NCBI RefSeq assembly: GCF_029846715.1
Contig: NZ_JARVWW010000007.1
Location: 213,118-277,117 of the forward strand
Reading direction: 5' to 3'
From: Bradyrhizobium nivariense
GTDB taxonomy: Bacteria; Pseudomonadota; Alphaproteobacteria; Rhizobiales; Xanthobacteraceae
Length of the DNA: 64,000 nucleotides
Shown here piece after piece: positions 52,920 through 63,903 of this stretch. How positions within the stretch are numbered: the first letter of the stretch is position 1; each line of letters starts with the position of its first letter. The translations under genes and the position numbers were made by a program. Under the pieces are notes generated by a model. The model worked only from the letters and a program-made list of their open reading frames with translations, was not told where the DNA came from and did no database searches.

Positions 52920-54005
52920 ATGGCCCGCATTGACCTCGTCGATCTCGCGCACTCCTACGGCGGCAATGATGCGCCGCAGGACAGCTTTGCACTGAAACCT
53001 GTCACCATGACCTGGCGACAGGGCGGCGCCTATGCCCTGCTCGGGCCGTCCGGCTGCGGCAAGACCACGCTGCTCAACGTTATCTCCGGCATCATCACGC
53101 CGTCGCGGGGGAGAATCCTGTTCGACGGCCAGGACATCACACCGCTGTCAACCCAGAAGCGCAATATCGCCCAGGTGTTCCAGTTTCCGGTAATCTACGA
53201 CACCATGACGGTGGGGCAGAATCTGGCGTTTCCTCTGAAGAACCGCGGCGTGCCGAAGGCCGAGATCGACAAGCGCGTCGCCGAGATCGGCCGCCTGCTC
53301 GACCTCGAACCCTATTTGAACCGCAAGGCGACGCGGCTCACGGCCGATGCCAAGCAGAAAATCTCGCTCGGCCGCGGCCTGGTGCGCGCCGACGTCGCCG
53401 CCGTGCTGTTCGACGAGCCGCTGACCGTGATCGACCCCGAGCTGAAATGGCAGCTCCGCTCCAAGCTGAAGGCGCTGCATCGCGAGCTCGACCTGACGAT
53501 GATCTACGTCACCCACGACCAGACCGAGGCGCTGACCTTTGCAGACACCGTCGTGGTCATGCATGACGGCCGCGTCGTGCAGAGCGGCACGCCGGCCGAG
53601 CTGTTCGACAAGCCGGCGCACACTTTTGTGGGCTATTTCATCGGCTCGCCCGGCATGAACATCATTCCGGCCGAGGTGAGCGGACGTGAGGCGCGGATCG
53701 AGGGCCACGTCATCGCGCTGAACCGCAGCTACGACAATCTGCCTGATGGCGCCAAGATCGAGATCGGCGTCCGTCCCGAATTCGTCGAAACCGTTGCGCC
53801 GGCCCCCGGTCTGCTCAGCGCAAACATCGAACGCATCGACGATCTCGGCCGCATCCGCTTTGCGCGTGCCCGCCTCGGTGATGCAAAACTCGCGGCGCGC
53901 GCGCCGGCCGGCTTCACCAGCCCGGACGGCACAGCGGGGCTGAAATTCGATCCGTCGCACGTCCACGTTTATGCCGACAGCCTTCTGGTGGAGGGAGTCG
54001 CCTGA
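52920..54005 (+). CDS. glpT: Glycerol ABC transporter ATPase GlpT, degenerate signature motif
   Basis: The 361-residue product has an intact Walker A (GPSGCGKT, 42-49), Q-loop, Walker B (VLFDEP) and H-loop (IYVTHDQTEAL; His199). The LSGGQ signature is degenerate: it reads LTADAKQK (140-147). With GlpS intact at that position and lacking the His, the heterodimer would have one complete ATP site and one degenerate site. The stop codon overlaps the start of glpP (TGATG). Confidence 0.94.
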   Translation: MARIDLVDLAHSYGGNDAPQDSFALKPVTMTWRQGGAYALLGPSGCGKTTLLNVISGIITPSRGRILFDGQDITPLSTQKRNIAQVFQFPVIYDTMTVGQNLAFPLKNRGVPKAEIDKRVAEIGRLLDLEPYLNRKATRLTADAKQKISLGRGLVRADVAAVLFDEPLTVIDPELKWQLRSKLKALHRELDLTMIYVTHDQTEALTFADTVVVMHDGRVVQSGTPAELFDKPAHTFVGYFIGSPGMNIIPAEVSGREARIEGHVIALNRSYDNLPDGAKIEIGVRPEFVETVAPAPGLLSANIERIDDLGRIRFARARLGDAKLAARAPAGFTSPDGTAGLKFDPSHVHVYADSLLVEGVA

Positions 54006-54978
54006 TGGACAAGACCGTCAACCAAAAAGCCTGGTTCCTGGTGCTGCCGGTGTTCCTGGTCGTCGCCTTCTCGGCAGTGCTGCCGCTAATGACGGTGGTC
54101 AACTATTCGATGCAGGACACCTTCGGCAACAACCAGTTCTTCTGGAACGGGGTCGGCTGGTTCAAGGAATTGCTCGATCCTTCGACCGACCTCGGGGGCC
54201 GCTTCCTGGCCTCGCTCGGCCGCAATCTGTTCTTCTCGATGGTGATCCTTGCGATCGAGGTGCCGCTCGGCATCGTCGTCGCGCTGTCGATGCCGCGCCA
54301 GGGCTGGACGGTCGCGGCCTGCCTCGTCATCCTCGCGCTGCCGCTGTTGATCCCGTGGAACGTGGTCGGCACGATCTGGCAGATCTTTGGCCGGCCCGAC
54401 ATCGGCCTGCTCGGCTATGTCCTCAATGCCATCGGCATCGACTACAATTACGTCTCCAACGACATCGATGCCTGGGTCACCGTCATCGTTATGGACGTCT
54501 GGCACTGGACCAGCCTGGTCGCACTGCTGTGCTACGCCGGCCTGAAGTCGATTCCCGAAGCCTATTACCAGGCAGCTCAAATCGACGGCGCCTCGCGCTG
54601 GGCTGTGTTCAAGGCGATCCAGCTGCCGAAGATGAACCGCGTGCTCCTGATCGCGGTGCTGCTGCGCTTCATGGACTCGTTCATGATCTACACCGAGCCG
54701 TTCGTGGTGACCGGTGGCGGACCGGGCAACTCGACGACGTTCGTGTCGATCGAGCTCGTCAAGATCGCGCTCGGCCAGTTCGACCTCGGCAAGGCCGCCG
54801 CGCTGTCGCTGGTCTACAATTTGATCATACTGATCGTCTGCTGGATCTTCTACACCGTCATGACCAATGCCGGCGCCGAACGCAAAGTGCAGGCGGAGAG
54901 CGAGCCGGCGGCGGAGCCCAAGCTTTCGGCCGGGCTCAAGCCCGTGACTGCGCTCAAGCCAAAGGAAGGAGTGGCCTG

Positions 54979-54979
<1 letters not shown>
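54005..54979 (+). CDS. glpP: Glycerol ABC transporter permease GlpP
   Basis: The 324-residue product is an inner membrane permease of the carbohydrate-uptake CUT1 type with six helices. The ATPase-coupling EAA loop is EAYYQAAQIDGASRWAVFKAIQLPKM. The N-terminal helix follows the short DKTVNQKAW head. The C-terminus is an extra hydrophilic tail of about 30 residues (from EPAAEPKLSAGLKPVTALK) with repeated Lys-Pro and Ala-Glu-Pro steps, not needed for the fold. It overlaps glpT by one base and glpQ by one base. Confidence 0.94.
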
Positions 54980-55785
<806 letters not shown>

Positions 55786-55795
55786 GGAGGCATCA

Positions 55796-56125
55796 ATGGA
55801 ATCTATTGCATGGATGGCCTGGACGCCGCCGACCGCGATCTTCTTTGTCGCGCTCGCCTGCACGCTCGCGGTGATGACCTGGCTTGGGGTGGCCTATCCC
55901 GAAGCCGAGCGCGTCGGCGTGCTGCGCATCCCGACCACGCGCGGCGACCGTCTGTTCATCTCTCTGATCACGGCCGCCGTCATTCACCTTCTGTGGATCG
56001 CCTTCGCCGGCACTGACGCACTGGCTACGCTGCCGATCGGCGAGGATGGTGTTGAAATTTCGAGCCTGTGGCTCGCATCAGGAATTTCGCTGGCCACGGC
56101 CGTGCTCATTTTTCGCACGGTCTAG
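55796..56125 (+). CDS. glpU: DUF2160 membrane protein (GlpU of the glycerol transporter operon)
   Basis: The 109-residue product has three membrane segments (about 8-27, 50-70 and 85-108) and belongs to DUF2160, small proteins encoded in rhizobial glycerol ABC operons. The motif WLGVAYPEAERVGVLRIPTTRGDR sits between helices. Its role is unknown. In the rhizobial operon it always lies between the permeases and the binding protein, as here. Confidence 0.88.
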   Translation: MESIAWMAWTPPTAIFFVALACTLAVMTWLGVAYPEAERVGVLRIPTTRGDRLFISLITAAVIHLLWIAFAGTDALATLPIGEDGVEISSLWLASGISLATAVLIFRTV

Positions 56126-56200
56126 CCCGCGAAGGGACGGCCAGATCCGGGACCAACCCGGGCCTGTACAAAAGTTTGTCGCTGCAACGGAGGAAACAAC

Positions 56201-57994
<1,794 letters not shown>

Positions 57995-58013
57995 GCTACG
58001 TCTCATAACCACG

Positions 58014-58046
58014 AAAGGCCGGGAGCGATCCCGGCCTTTTTCTTTT
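58014..58046 (+). terminator. Rho-independent terminator of the glycerol operon
   Basis: AAGGCCGGGA and TCCCGGCCTT form a 10 bp stem with a 4-base loop, followed by TTTCTTTTC. It lies 20 bases after glpV. Confidence 0.92.
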
Positions 58047-58082
58047 CTCGCCTCTTCCGCTTGCGGGGGAGAGGAAGAAGAA

Positions 58083-59186
58083 CTACTCCGCCGCCTCGGC
58101 CGCTTCCAGCGTCGGGTAGTCCGTATAGCCCTTGGCGCTGCCGCCATAGAACGTGTTCTTGTCCCAGTCGTTCAGCGCCACGCCCTTCTTCAGCCGCTCG
58201 ACCAGGTCGGGGTTGGAGATGAACGGCTTGCCGAAGGCGATCAGATCGGCCGCGTTCGCGTCCAGCACCTTGGTGGCGAGATCGAAATCATAGCCGTTGT
58301 TGGCGACGTAGGCGCCGGAAAAACGCTTGCGCAGGCCCGCATAGTCGAATGGCGCGATGTCGCGCGGACCGCCGGTGGCGCCTTCGACGACGTGGAGATA
58401 GACGAGCTTCAGCGCGCTGAGACCGTCGACGATATGGTCGTACAGGGCTTGCGGGTTCGAATCCGAGATGTCGTTGGCTGGCGTCACCGGCGAGATGCGG
58501 ATGCCGGTGCGCTCGGCGCCGGCTTCGGCGACGACAGCCTTCGAGACCTCCAGCGTCAGCCGCGCGCGGTTCTCGATCGAGCCGCCATAGGCATCCGTGC
58601 GCTTGTTGACGCCGTCCTTGGCGAACTGCTCGAGCAGATAGCCGTTGGCGCCGTGGATCTCGACGCCGTCGAACCCGGCCTCAAGCGCATTCTTCGTGGC
58701 GCGCTTGAAGTCGTCGATGATCCCAGGAATTTCGGAGAGCTCGAGCGCACGGGGCTCGGAGACGTCGGCGAAAGTGCCGTTCACGAAAGTCTTGCCCTTG
58801 GCGCGGATCGCGCTCGGCGCCACCGGGGCTGCGCCATTCGCCTGGAGGTCGACATGCGAGATGCGCCCGACATGCCAGAGCTGGATGAAGACCTTGCCGC
58901 CACGCTCGTGCACTTGATCGGTGACCCTGCGCCAACCGGCGACCTGATCCTTGGAGTAGATGCCGGGGGTGTCCTGGTAGCCCTGGCCCTGTTGCGAGAC
59001 CTGGCTTGCCTCGGTGATCAGGAGGCCCGCGGAAGCGCGCTGGCCGTAATAGTCCGCCGCAAGCGGGCTCGGTACGAATGTGCCGGGCGCGGCGCGGTTG
59101 CGCGTCAGGGGCGCCATCACCAGGCGGTTGGCCAGCGTGATCGGGCCGAGCTTGAAGGTCTCAAACAATTTGGTCGGACGGCTCAT
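58083..59186 (-). CDS. Alkene reductase, old yellow enzyme family (NemA-like)
   Basis: The 367-residue product is an FMN-dependent NADPH oxidoreductase that reduces activated alkenes, nitro compounds or nitrate esters. The barrel starts FETFKLGPITLANRLVMAPLTRNRA; WHVGRISHVDLQ and DGVEIHGANGYLLEQF carry the substrate-binding His and the flavin-contacting residues, and NKRTDAYGGSIENRARL is also diagnostic. The ATG at 59186 is chosen because homologs begin near MSRPTKLF. It stands alone, convergent with the glycerol operon terminator. Confidence 0.94.
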   Translation of the reverse strand: MSRPTKLFETFKLGPITLANRLVMAPLTRNRAAPGTFVPSPLAADYYGQRASAGLLITEASQVSQQGQGYQDTPGIYSKDQVAGWRRVTDQVHERGGKVFIQLWHVGRISHVDLQANGAAPVAPSAIRAKGKTFVNGTFADVSEPRALELSEIPGIIDDFKRATKNALEAGFDGVEIHGANGYLLEQFAKDGVNKRTDAYGGSIENRARLTLEVSKAVVAEAGAERTGIRISPVTPANDISDSNPQALYDHIVDGLSALKLVYLHVVEGATGGPRDIAPFDYAGLRKRFSGAYVANNGYDFDLATKVLDANAADLIAFGKPFISNPDLVERLKKGVALNDWDKNTFYGGSAKGYTDYPTLEAAEAAE

Positions 59187-59369
59187 GGGAAATGCTTCCA
59201 GGCGATGAGAGGTCCGGAACACTTGTGCATCGCGGCAATCGGCGCAAGGGAGGAGCCATACCGAAAGTGCAGGCGAGATGCGCAGCCAGGCCGCGCAGCA
59301 TAAAGCACGTGCAATTTCAGCCGCGGCAGCAGATTCGATCTCCGCCGCGGCCGCATGATCGATCGGATT

Positions 59370-59873
59370 TCAGTTCGCGCCGAGGAAGTCGCGCTTGCCG
59401 ATCTCGACGCCGGCGTGGCGCAGAAGGCCGTGGGCGGTCGCGGCGTGGAAATAGAAGTTCGGCAGCGAGAACGCGCTCAGGAATTGCTGGCCCTTCATGG
59501 TGATGGACTTGTCGGGGCCGGCCGGGAAGGTGACGTCCTTGGTGTCGGCGCCCTCGAACTGCTCCGGCTTGAACGATTTCACATAGTCGATGGTCTTCGC
59601 CAGGCGCTGCTTCAATTCCGCAAAGCTGGTCTCGGTGTCTGATGTGGAGGGCACGTCGCTATGGGTCAGCCGGGCGCAGCCCTTGGCGGCGAAATCGCTG
59701 ACGAGCTGGATCTGCTTCGACAGCGGCAGCATGTCCGGAAACAGGCGGGAGCCCAGCAGGACGCTCGGTTCGACCTTCTTGGCCGCACAATGCGCCTCGG
59801 CTTTCGTGAGCAGGCCGCTCAGGCTGTTCAGCATTTGCAAATAGGCGGGGACGACGGCGTCGTGGAAGGACAT
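59370..59873 (-). CDS. DUF1993 family protein
   Basis: The 167-residue product matches DUF1993, a helical DinB-like fold: VPAYLQMLNSLSGLLTKAEAHCAAKK, then LGSRLFPDMLPLSKQIQLVSDFAAKGCARL and a C-terminal FYFHAATAHGLLRHAGVEIGKRDFLG. The His positions in the last segment may bind a metal. Function unknown. The gene stands alone. Confidence 0.9.
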   Translation of the reverse strand: MSFHDAVVPAYLQMLNSLSGLLTKAEAHCAAKKVEPSVLLGSRLFPDMLPLSKQIQLVSDFAAKGCARLTHSDVPSTSDTETSFAELKQRLAKTIDYVKSFKPEQFEGADTKDVTFPAGPDKSITMKGQQFLSAFSLPNFYFHAATAHGLLRHAGVEIGKRDFLGAN

Positions 59874-60010
59874 GTGATGCTCGCTCTGTGGTGGGAAATT
59901 TCAGGAGAAACCTGAGCCACTCACATGGGAGCGTCATGGAAGAATACAATCGCGCGAGCGGCTTGTGCAGTGCGAAAATTCTATCGCGCCGGCTTGTGGT
60001 GCTATCGGTG

Positions 60011-60129
60011 CCACACCCTCGCTGTCATCGTCCGGCTTGACCGGGCGATCCAGTACTCCGAGGCAACTGTGATTGAATCGATAGGTCGCGGTGTACTGGA
60101 TGCCCCGCTTTCGCGGGGCATGACGACGG
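60011..60129. repeat. REP-like structured repeat, copy 2
   Basis: The element corresponds to that at 22352-22471 in the same orientation: the start GCCACACCCTCGCTGTCATC, hairpin CCGGCTTGACCGG, arms GATCCAGTA / TACTGGAT and a GCCCCGC-TTTC-GCGGGGC hairpin. The middle 35 bases have diverged. It lies 9 bases before the end of the transglycosylase gene. Confidence 0.85.
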
Positions 60130-60137
60130 TAGATTAT

Positions 60138-61448
60138 TTAGCGGATCGTCGCCGCCGGCTGTGCCTGCGCCGTGCCGCCGCGCATCCGGGCCAAAAGCTC
60201 GGCGGTCGGCCAGGAATCGGCGGGCAGGCCGTATTTGACCTGCATCGCCTTCACGGCGGCGCGGCTCTGCTGGCCGAGCACGCCGTCGATCTTGCCGACA
60301 TTGAAGCCAGCGCGGACCAGGAGCTGCTGCAGGTCCTTGAGCTCGTTGAACGGCAGCTGCGCCACCGGTTGGACCGGCTTTCGCATCGCCGCTGCGCCCG
60401 CGATGCGCGAGGCGAGATAGCCCGCAGTGGTCGAATAGATCAGCGAGTTATTCCACTCGGTGTAAGCCGCGAAATTCGTGTACGCCATGAAGGCCGGACC
60501 AAAGCGTCCCATCGGCAGCAGCACGGAGGCCGCGAGATTGTCGTTCGGTAGCGGCCTGCCGTCGGGATAAGTCACCCCCAGCTGCCCCCATTTCGAGCGT
60601 GGCTGCTGCACGGTGAGATCGGTCTGATCCCACGGCAGATTCTGCGGTACCTTGATCTCCTCCAGCCACGGCTCGCCGCGCCGCCACTTCAGCCCGTTGG
60701 CGATGTAGTTCGCGGTCGAGCCGATCACGTCGTCCTCGCTGCGCAGGAGATCGCGTCGTCCGTCGCCGTCATAGTCGACCGCATAGTTGACGTAATGCAC
60801 GGGCAGGAACTGGGTCTGGCCGAGCTCGCCGGCCCAGGAGCCGATCATCTCGTCGGGTGTGAGATCACCGCGGTCGATGATCTTCAGCGCGGCGATGGTC
60901 TCGTTCACGAACATCTCCGAGCGGCGGCAATCATAGGCCAGCGACACCAGCGATTTCAGTGTCGGCAGATTGCCCATGTTGACGCCGAAATCGCTCTCCA
61001 GGCCCCAGAACGCGGCGATCACCGCCGGCGGCACGCCGTATTCCTTTTCGGCGCGCGCGAACGCAGCCGCGTGTTGCTTGATGTGCTGCTGGCCGTTCTG
61101 CATGCGATAGGGCGCGGCCATGCGGCCGGCAAATTCGGTGAAGAGCTGGCCGAACACGCGCTGGCCGCGGTCGCGGTTGACGATGCCCTGGTCGTAGACG
61201 AGGTAGGGCGAGACCTCCGCGATCGTCCGCTGCGACACGCCGGCGGCCACCGCCTGTTGCTTCACATCGGCCAGGAAGCGATCGAAGTTCGCCCCGTTAT
61301 GGCACGACGCCGCGCGCGGGGAAGCGGCGGTCGCCCTGGAGACCGCGGGCTTTGCGGGCGGCGGCGTGAACTGGGCGGAGGCAGGAAGGGCGAAGGCGAC
61401 CGCGATCGTTGCGACCGCAAGGCGAGAACCAAGACAGTTCATCGGCAT
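60138..61448 (-). CDS. Lytic murein transglycosylase (MltB type) with peptidoglycan-binding domain
   Basis: The 436-residue product cleaves peptidoglycan glycan strands with formation of anhydromuramyl ends. It has a signal peptide (cleavage near ASAQ-F), then an MltB/SLT-2 domain with the catalytic Glu in WGLESDFGVNMG, the GELGQTQFLPVHYVNYAVD segment and the C-terminal peptidoglycan_binding_1 domain (LKDLQQLLVRAGFNVGKIDGVLGQQSR). There is no lipobox, so it is soluble in the periplasm. The start is placed at the ATG at 61448, after a TTG. Confidence 0.93.
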   Translation of the reverse strand: MPMNCLGSRLAVATIAVAFALPASAQFTPPPAKPAVSRATAASPRAASCHNGANFDRFLADVKQQAVAAGVSQRTIAEVSPYLVYDQGIVNRDRGQRVFGQLFTEFAGRMAAPYRMQNGQQHIKQHAAAFARAEKEYGVPPAVIAAFWGLESDFGVNMGNLPTLKSLVSLAYDCRRSEMFVNETIAALKIIDRGDLTPDEMIGSWAGELGQTQFLPVHYVNYAVDYDGDGRRDLLRSEDDVIGSTANYIANGLKWRRGEPWLEEIKVPQNLPWDQTDLTVQQPRSKWGQLGVTYPDGRPLPNDNLAASVLLPMGRFGPAFMAYTNFAAYTEWNNSLIYSTTAGYLASRIAGAAAMRKPVQPVAQLPFNELKDLQQLLVRAGFNVGKIDGVLGQQSRAAVKAMQVKYGLPADSWPTAELLARMRGGTAQAQPAATIR

Positions 61449-61477
61449 CAATATCTCTGGTGCTGGGCAGATGAGCG

Positions 61478-61705
61478 CTAAGCGGCCAATACGGCGCGCT
61501 TTGTGGCGAGCGGCAATGCGATCAAGCGGAACAATGTCTTTGGATAGAGGTAATCTTCGCCAGACTCATCGAGGATCCGCAGTATGCCCTGTTTCTCGGC
61601 TGCCGGATCGCGCAATGCCTCATAGATCTTGCGCTTCTCGAGAGAGGCTGCGTAGCCCTCGTTGTTCACGCAGATCACCAGTTGCTTGCTTCGCGACTTC
61701 GTCAT
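61478..61705 (-). CDS. Small protein of unknown function, second gene of a coupled pair
   Basis: The 75-residue soluble product contains VICVNNEGYAASLEKRKIYEAL and GILRILDESGEDYLYPKTLF. It looks like a small beta-rich domain. Its start overlaps the stop codon of the upstream gene at 61702-61941 in an ATGA, so the two are coupled. I recall similar pairs of small unknown proteins in other bacteria but no function. The architecture, not the sequence, recalls toxin-antitoxin pairs. Confidence 0.72.
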   Translation of the reverse strand: MTKSRSKQLVICVNNEGYAASLEKRKIYEALRDPAAEKQGILRILDESGEDYLYPKTLFRLIALPLATKRAVLAA

Positions 61706-61941
61706 GATTGTAAGAACAAGTTCTTGATCTTGAATTCCTTGCGACCGATACCGGCAGCTTCATACCAATGTATCTCAGCGAGGTGGGTAGAGCCATCGGA
61801 TAATCGCACCCGAGCAATGCCCTTGCGCTTTCGCCGGCGCCCCCGCCCATAGATTCGCCGCAGCCGGGCGATCTCGCGGATGCCCGAGCCGCTGGCGAAG
61901 GTTTCGACCTCGGTGATCTCGCCGAGAATCTCGAAGTGCAT
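61702..61941 (-). CDS. Small basic protein of unknown function, first gene of a coupled pair
   Basis: The 79-residue product is basic (RLRRIYGRGRRRKRKGIARV) and otherwise beta-like (MHFEILGEITEVETFASGSG, GSTHLAEIHWYEA, KEFKIKNLF). The basic patch could bind nucleic acid. No domain is recognised. It starts at an ATG with a modest ribosome site and ends in a 4-base overlap with the next gene. The upstream region to htpX is about 150 bases. Confidence 0.72.
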   Translation of the reverse strand: MHFEILGEITEVETFASGSGIREIARLRRIYGRGRRRKRKGIARVRLSDGSTHLAEIHWYEAAGIGRKEFKIKNLFLQS

Positions 61942-62093
61942 AGCCTCGATCGTGCCCTTGTGTTCCGGGCTGGGTCAATAGCCGCGGCCCCGCGACGCAC
62001 CTGGAAACCTTGCGCCGGGGGCGGGGTCGTCCCTACCTCATGCTTGCCGGCCTGCAACGCCTCCAGCGGCAACGGCCGGCCCGGGAGACGGCC

Positions 62094-63086
62094 ATGAACT
62101 ATCTTCGTACCGCAATGCTGCTCGCAGGCCTCACCGCCCTGTTCATGGGCGTCGGCTATCTGATCGGCGGTGCTAGCGGCGCCATGATTGCGCTCGTCAT
62201 CGCAGCGGCGACCAATCTCTTCACTTACTGGAACTCCGATCGCATGGTGCTCAGCATGTACGGCGCTCATGAGGTCGACCGCAGCAGCGCGCCGGAACTG
62301 GTCGGGCTCGTCGCCGAGCTTGCGGGCCGCGCTGGCTTGCCAATGCCGCGCGTGTTCCTGATGGACGAGCCGCAGCCCAACGCCTTTGCGACCGGGCGCA
62401 ATCCCGAGAATGCCGCGGTTGCCGTCACCACCGGGCTGATGCAACAGCTCAGCCGCGAGGAACTCGCCGGCGTGATCGCGCACGAGCTCGCCCATATCAA
62501 GCACCACGACACGCTGCTGATGACGATCACGGCGACCATTGCCGGTGCGATCTCCATGCTGGCGCAGTTCGGCATGTTCTTCGGCGGCAATCGCGACAAC
62601 AACGGCCCGGGCATCGTCGGCTCGATCCTGATGATGATCCTTGCCCCGATCGGGGCCATGCTGGTGCAGATGGCGATCAGTCGTACGCGCGAATACGCCG
62701 CGGACAATCTCGGCGCACGCATTGCCGGTCAGCCGATGTGGCTGGCATCGGCGCTGGTGAAGATCGAGGGCGCTGCGCATCAGGTGCCGAACGTCGAGGC
62801 GGAGCGAAATCCCGCCACCGCGCACATGTTCATCATCAATCCGCTGTCGGGCCATGGCGTGGACAATCTCTTTGCCACCCATCCCTCGACGCAGAATCGC
62901 ATCGTGGCGCTTCAGCAACTCGCAGCCGAGCTTGGCGCGCAGGCGTCGCCGTCCGTCGGTGCCAATGAGAACTATCCGTCGCAGAGCCCGTGGGGCCGCT
63001 CGTCCTCGCGCGGGCCTTCAAGTGGTTCTGCACGCGACCCTGCACGTGGTCCTGCACGTGGTCCTGCACGTGGTCCTTGGGGCTGA
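62094..63086 (+). CDS. htpX: Membrane zinc metalloprotease HtpX
   Basis: The 330-residue product is an M48-family protease for quality control of membrane proteins. Two N-terminal helices and two later ones surround the active site [10 protein letters not shown] (HExxH at 130-134), with the third ligand Glu in [12 protein letters not shown]. The ordinary domain ends near residue 285; the C-terminal tail has three or more repeats of GPAR coded by a 12-base tandem repeat at about 63043-63078. GGGAGACGG precedes the ATG at 62094. Confidence 0.96.
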   Translation: MNYLRTAMLLAGLTALFMGVGYLIGGASGAMIALVIAAATNLFTYWNSDRMVLSMYGAHEVDRSSAPELVGLVAELAGRAGLPMPRVFLMDEPQPNAFATGRNPENAAVAVTTGLMQQLSREELAGVIAHELAHIKHHDTLLMTITATIAGAISMLAQFGMFFGGNRDNNGPGIVGSILMMILAPIGAMLVQMAISRTREYAADNLGARIAGQPMWLASALVKIEGAAHQVPNVEAERNPATAHMFIINPLSGHGVDNLFATHPSTQNRIVALQQLAAELGAQASPSVGANENYPSQSPWGRSSSRGPSSGSARDPARGPARGPARGPWG

Positions 63087-63220
63087 CGCGGAAGCGGCTG
63101 GAATTTGCCCGCTTTGTGACCTGTCTCACACAGGCTGGTCCCGCCCGGTGTTAACACCCTGGCGAGACTGTTCCTTCGAAAGGGGATGCGTGGCCGGCGC
63201 TCTGCCTGCCGCGGTCGAAG

Positions 63221-63862
63221 ATGACCAAAGCTGCGGTACCATTGCTGATCGTCCTGGGCGTGCTCATTGGCCTGTCCACGCACACGGTCGTCAATTGCGG
63301 GGACGAGGACGATCCCGACATCTGCTCGGCGGTGATCGGCTTCTCGCCGCTGCGTGGCTCGCTGATCGCTTTCGCCTATGAGGGGCGCGGACGGATCGCG
63401 CTGCGCCATGGCGACTGGCGGCGGGCCATCACCGATTTCGACGAGGCCATCCACCTCAATCCCAACCGGGCCTCGCTCTATCGCGATCGGGCGCTGGCGC
63501 GCCGGCAGAACGGCGACCTCGAACTTGCCATCGAGGATTACGACGAGGCGATCGCGCATGATCCCAGGCTCGCAGCGCCCTATCACCAGCGCGGTCTCGC
63601 GCTCGCCGCCACCGGCGATCTCGATCGCGCGATCCTGAGCTACAACACCGCGGTCCGTATCGATCCCTCGGATGCGCAGGCCCGCCTCGACCGCGGCGTG
63701 GCATTCCTCGCCCGCGGCCAGGCCGACGACGCGCGCGCCGATTTCGAGGCCGCGCTGGCGCTGCCCGCCGGCAAGGATGCCCGCACCCGCGATGCGGCGC
63801 GCGCAAAACTCGCCGAACTGGCGAGCGCCGAGCCGACCCCGCTCGCCGCGCCAAGAAGGTGA
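63221..63862 (+). CDS. Tetratricopeptide-repeat protein with N-terminal membrane anchor
   Basis: The 213-residue product has one N-terminal hydrophobic helix (AVPLLIVLGVLIGLST) and four TPR units at about residues 53-86, 87-120, 121-154 and 155-190 (for example LYRDRALARRQNGDLELAI and PYHQRGLALAATGDLDRAI). It is likely held on the periplasmic side as a scaffold for protein interactions. A disulfide between the Cys residues of NCGDEDDPDIC is possible. It starts at 63221 without a strong ribosome site. Specific role unknown. Confidence 0.88.
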   Translation: MTKAAVPLLIVLGVLIGLSTHTVVNCGDEDDPDICSAVIGFSPLRGSLIAFAYEGRGRIALRHGDWRRAITDFDEAIHLNPNRASLYRDRALARRQNGDLELAIEDYDEAIAHDPRLAAPYHQRGLALAATGDLDRAILSYNTAVRIDPSDAQARLDRGVAFLARGQADDARADFEAALALPAGKDARTRDAARAKLAELASAEPTPLAAPRR

Positions 63863-63875
63863 ATGGAGTTTCTCT

Positions 63876-63903
63876 CCCTCTCCCCGTTCTTACGGGGAGA
63901 GGG
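63876..63903. repeat. Perfect 12 bp hairpin after the TPR gene
   Basis: CCCTCTCCCCGT and ACGGGGAGAGGG form a 12 bp stem around a TCTT loop. It has no T-tract but resembles a common Bradyrhizobium intergenic hairpin and may end the transcript. Confidence 0.65.

Noticed and set aside
63043..63078. Tandem repeats that could suggest a CRISPR or satellite array
   Set aside because: They are 12-base contiguous units inside the htpX frame without spacers; they code a GPAR tail.
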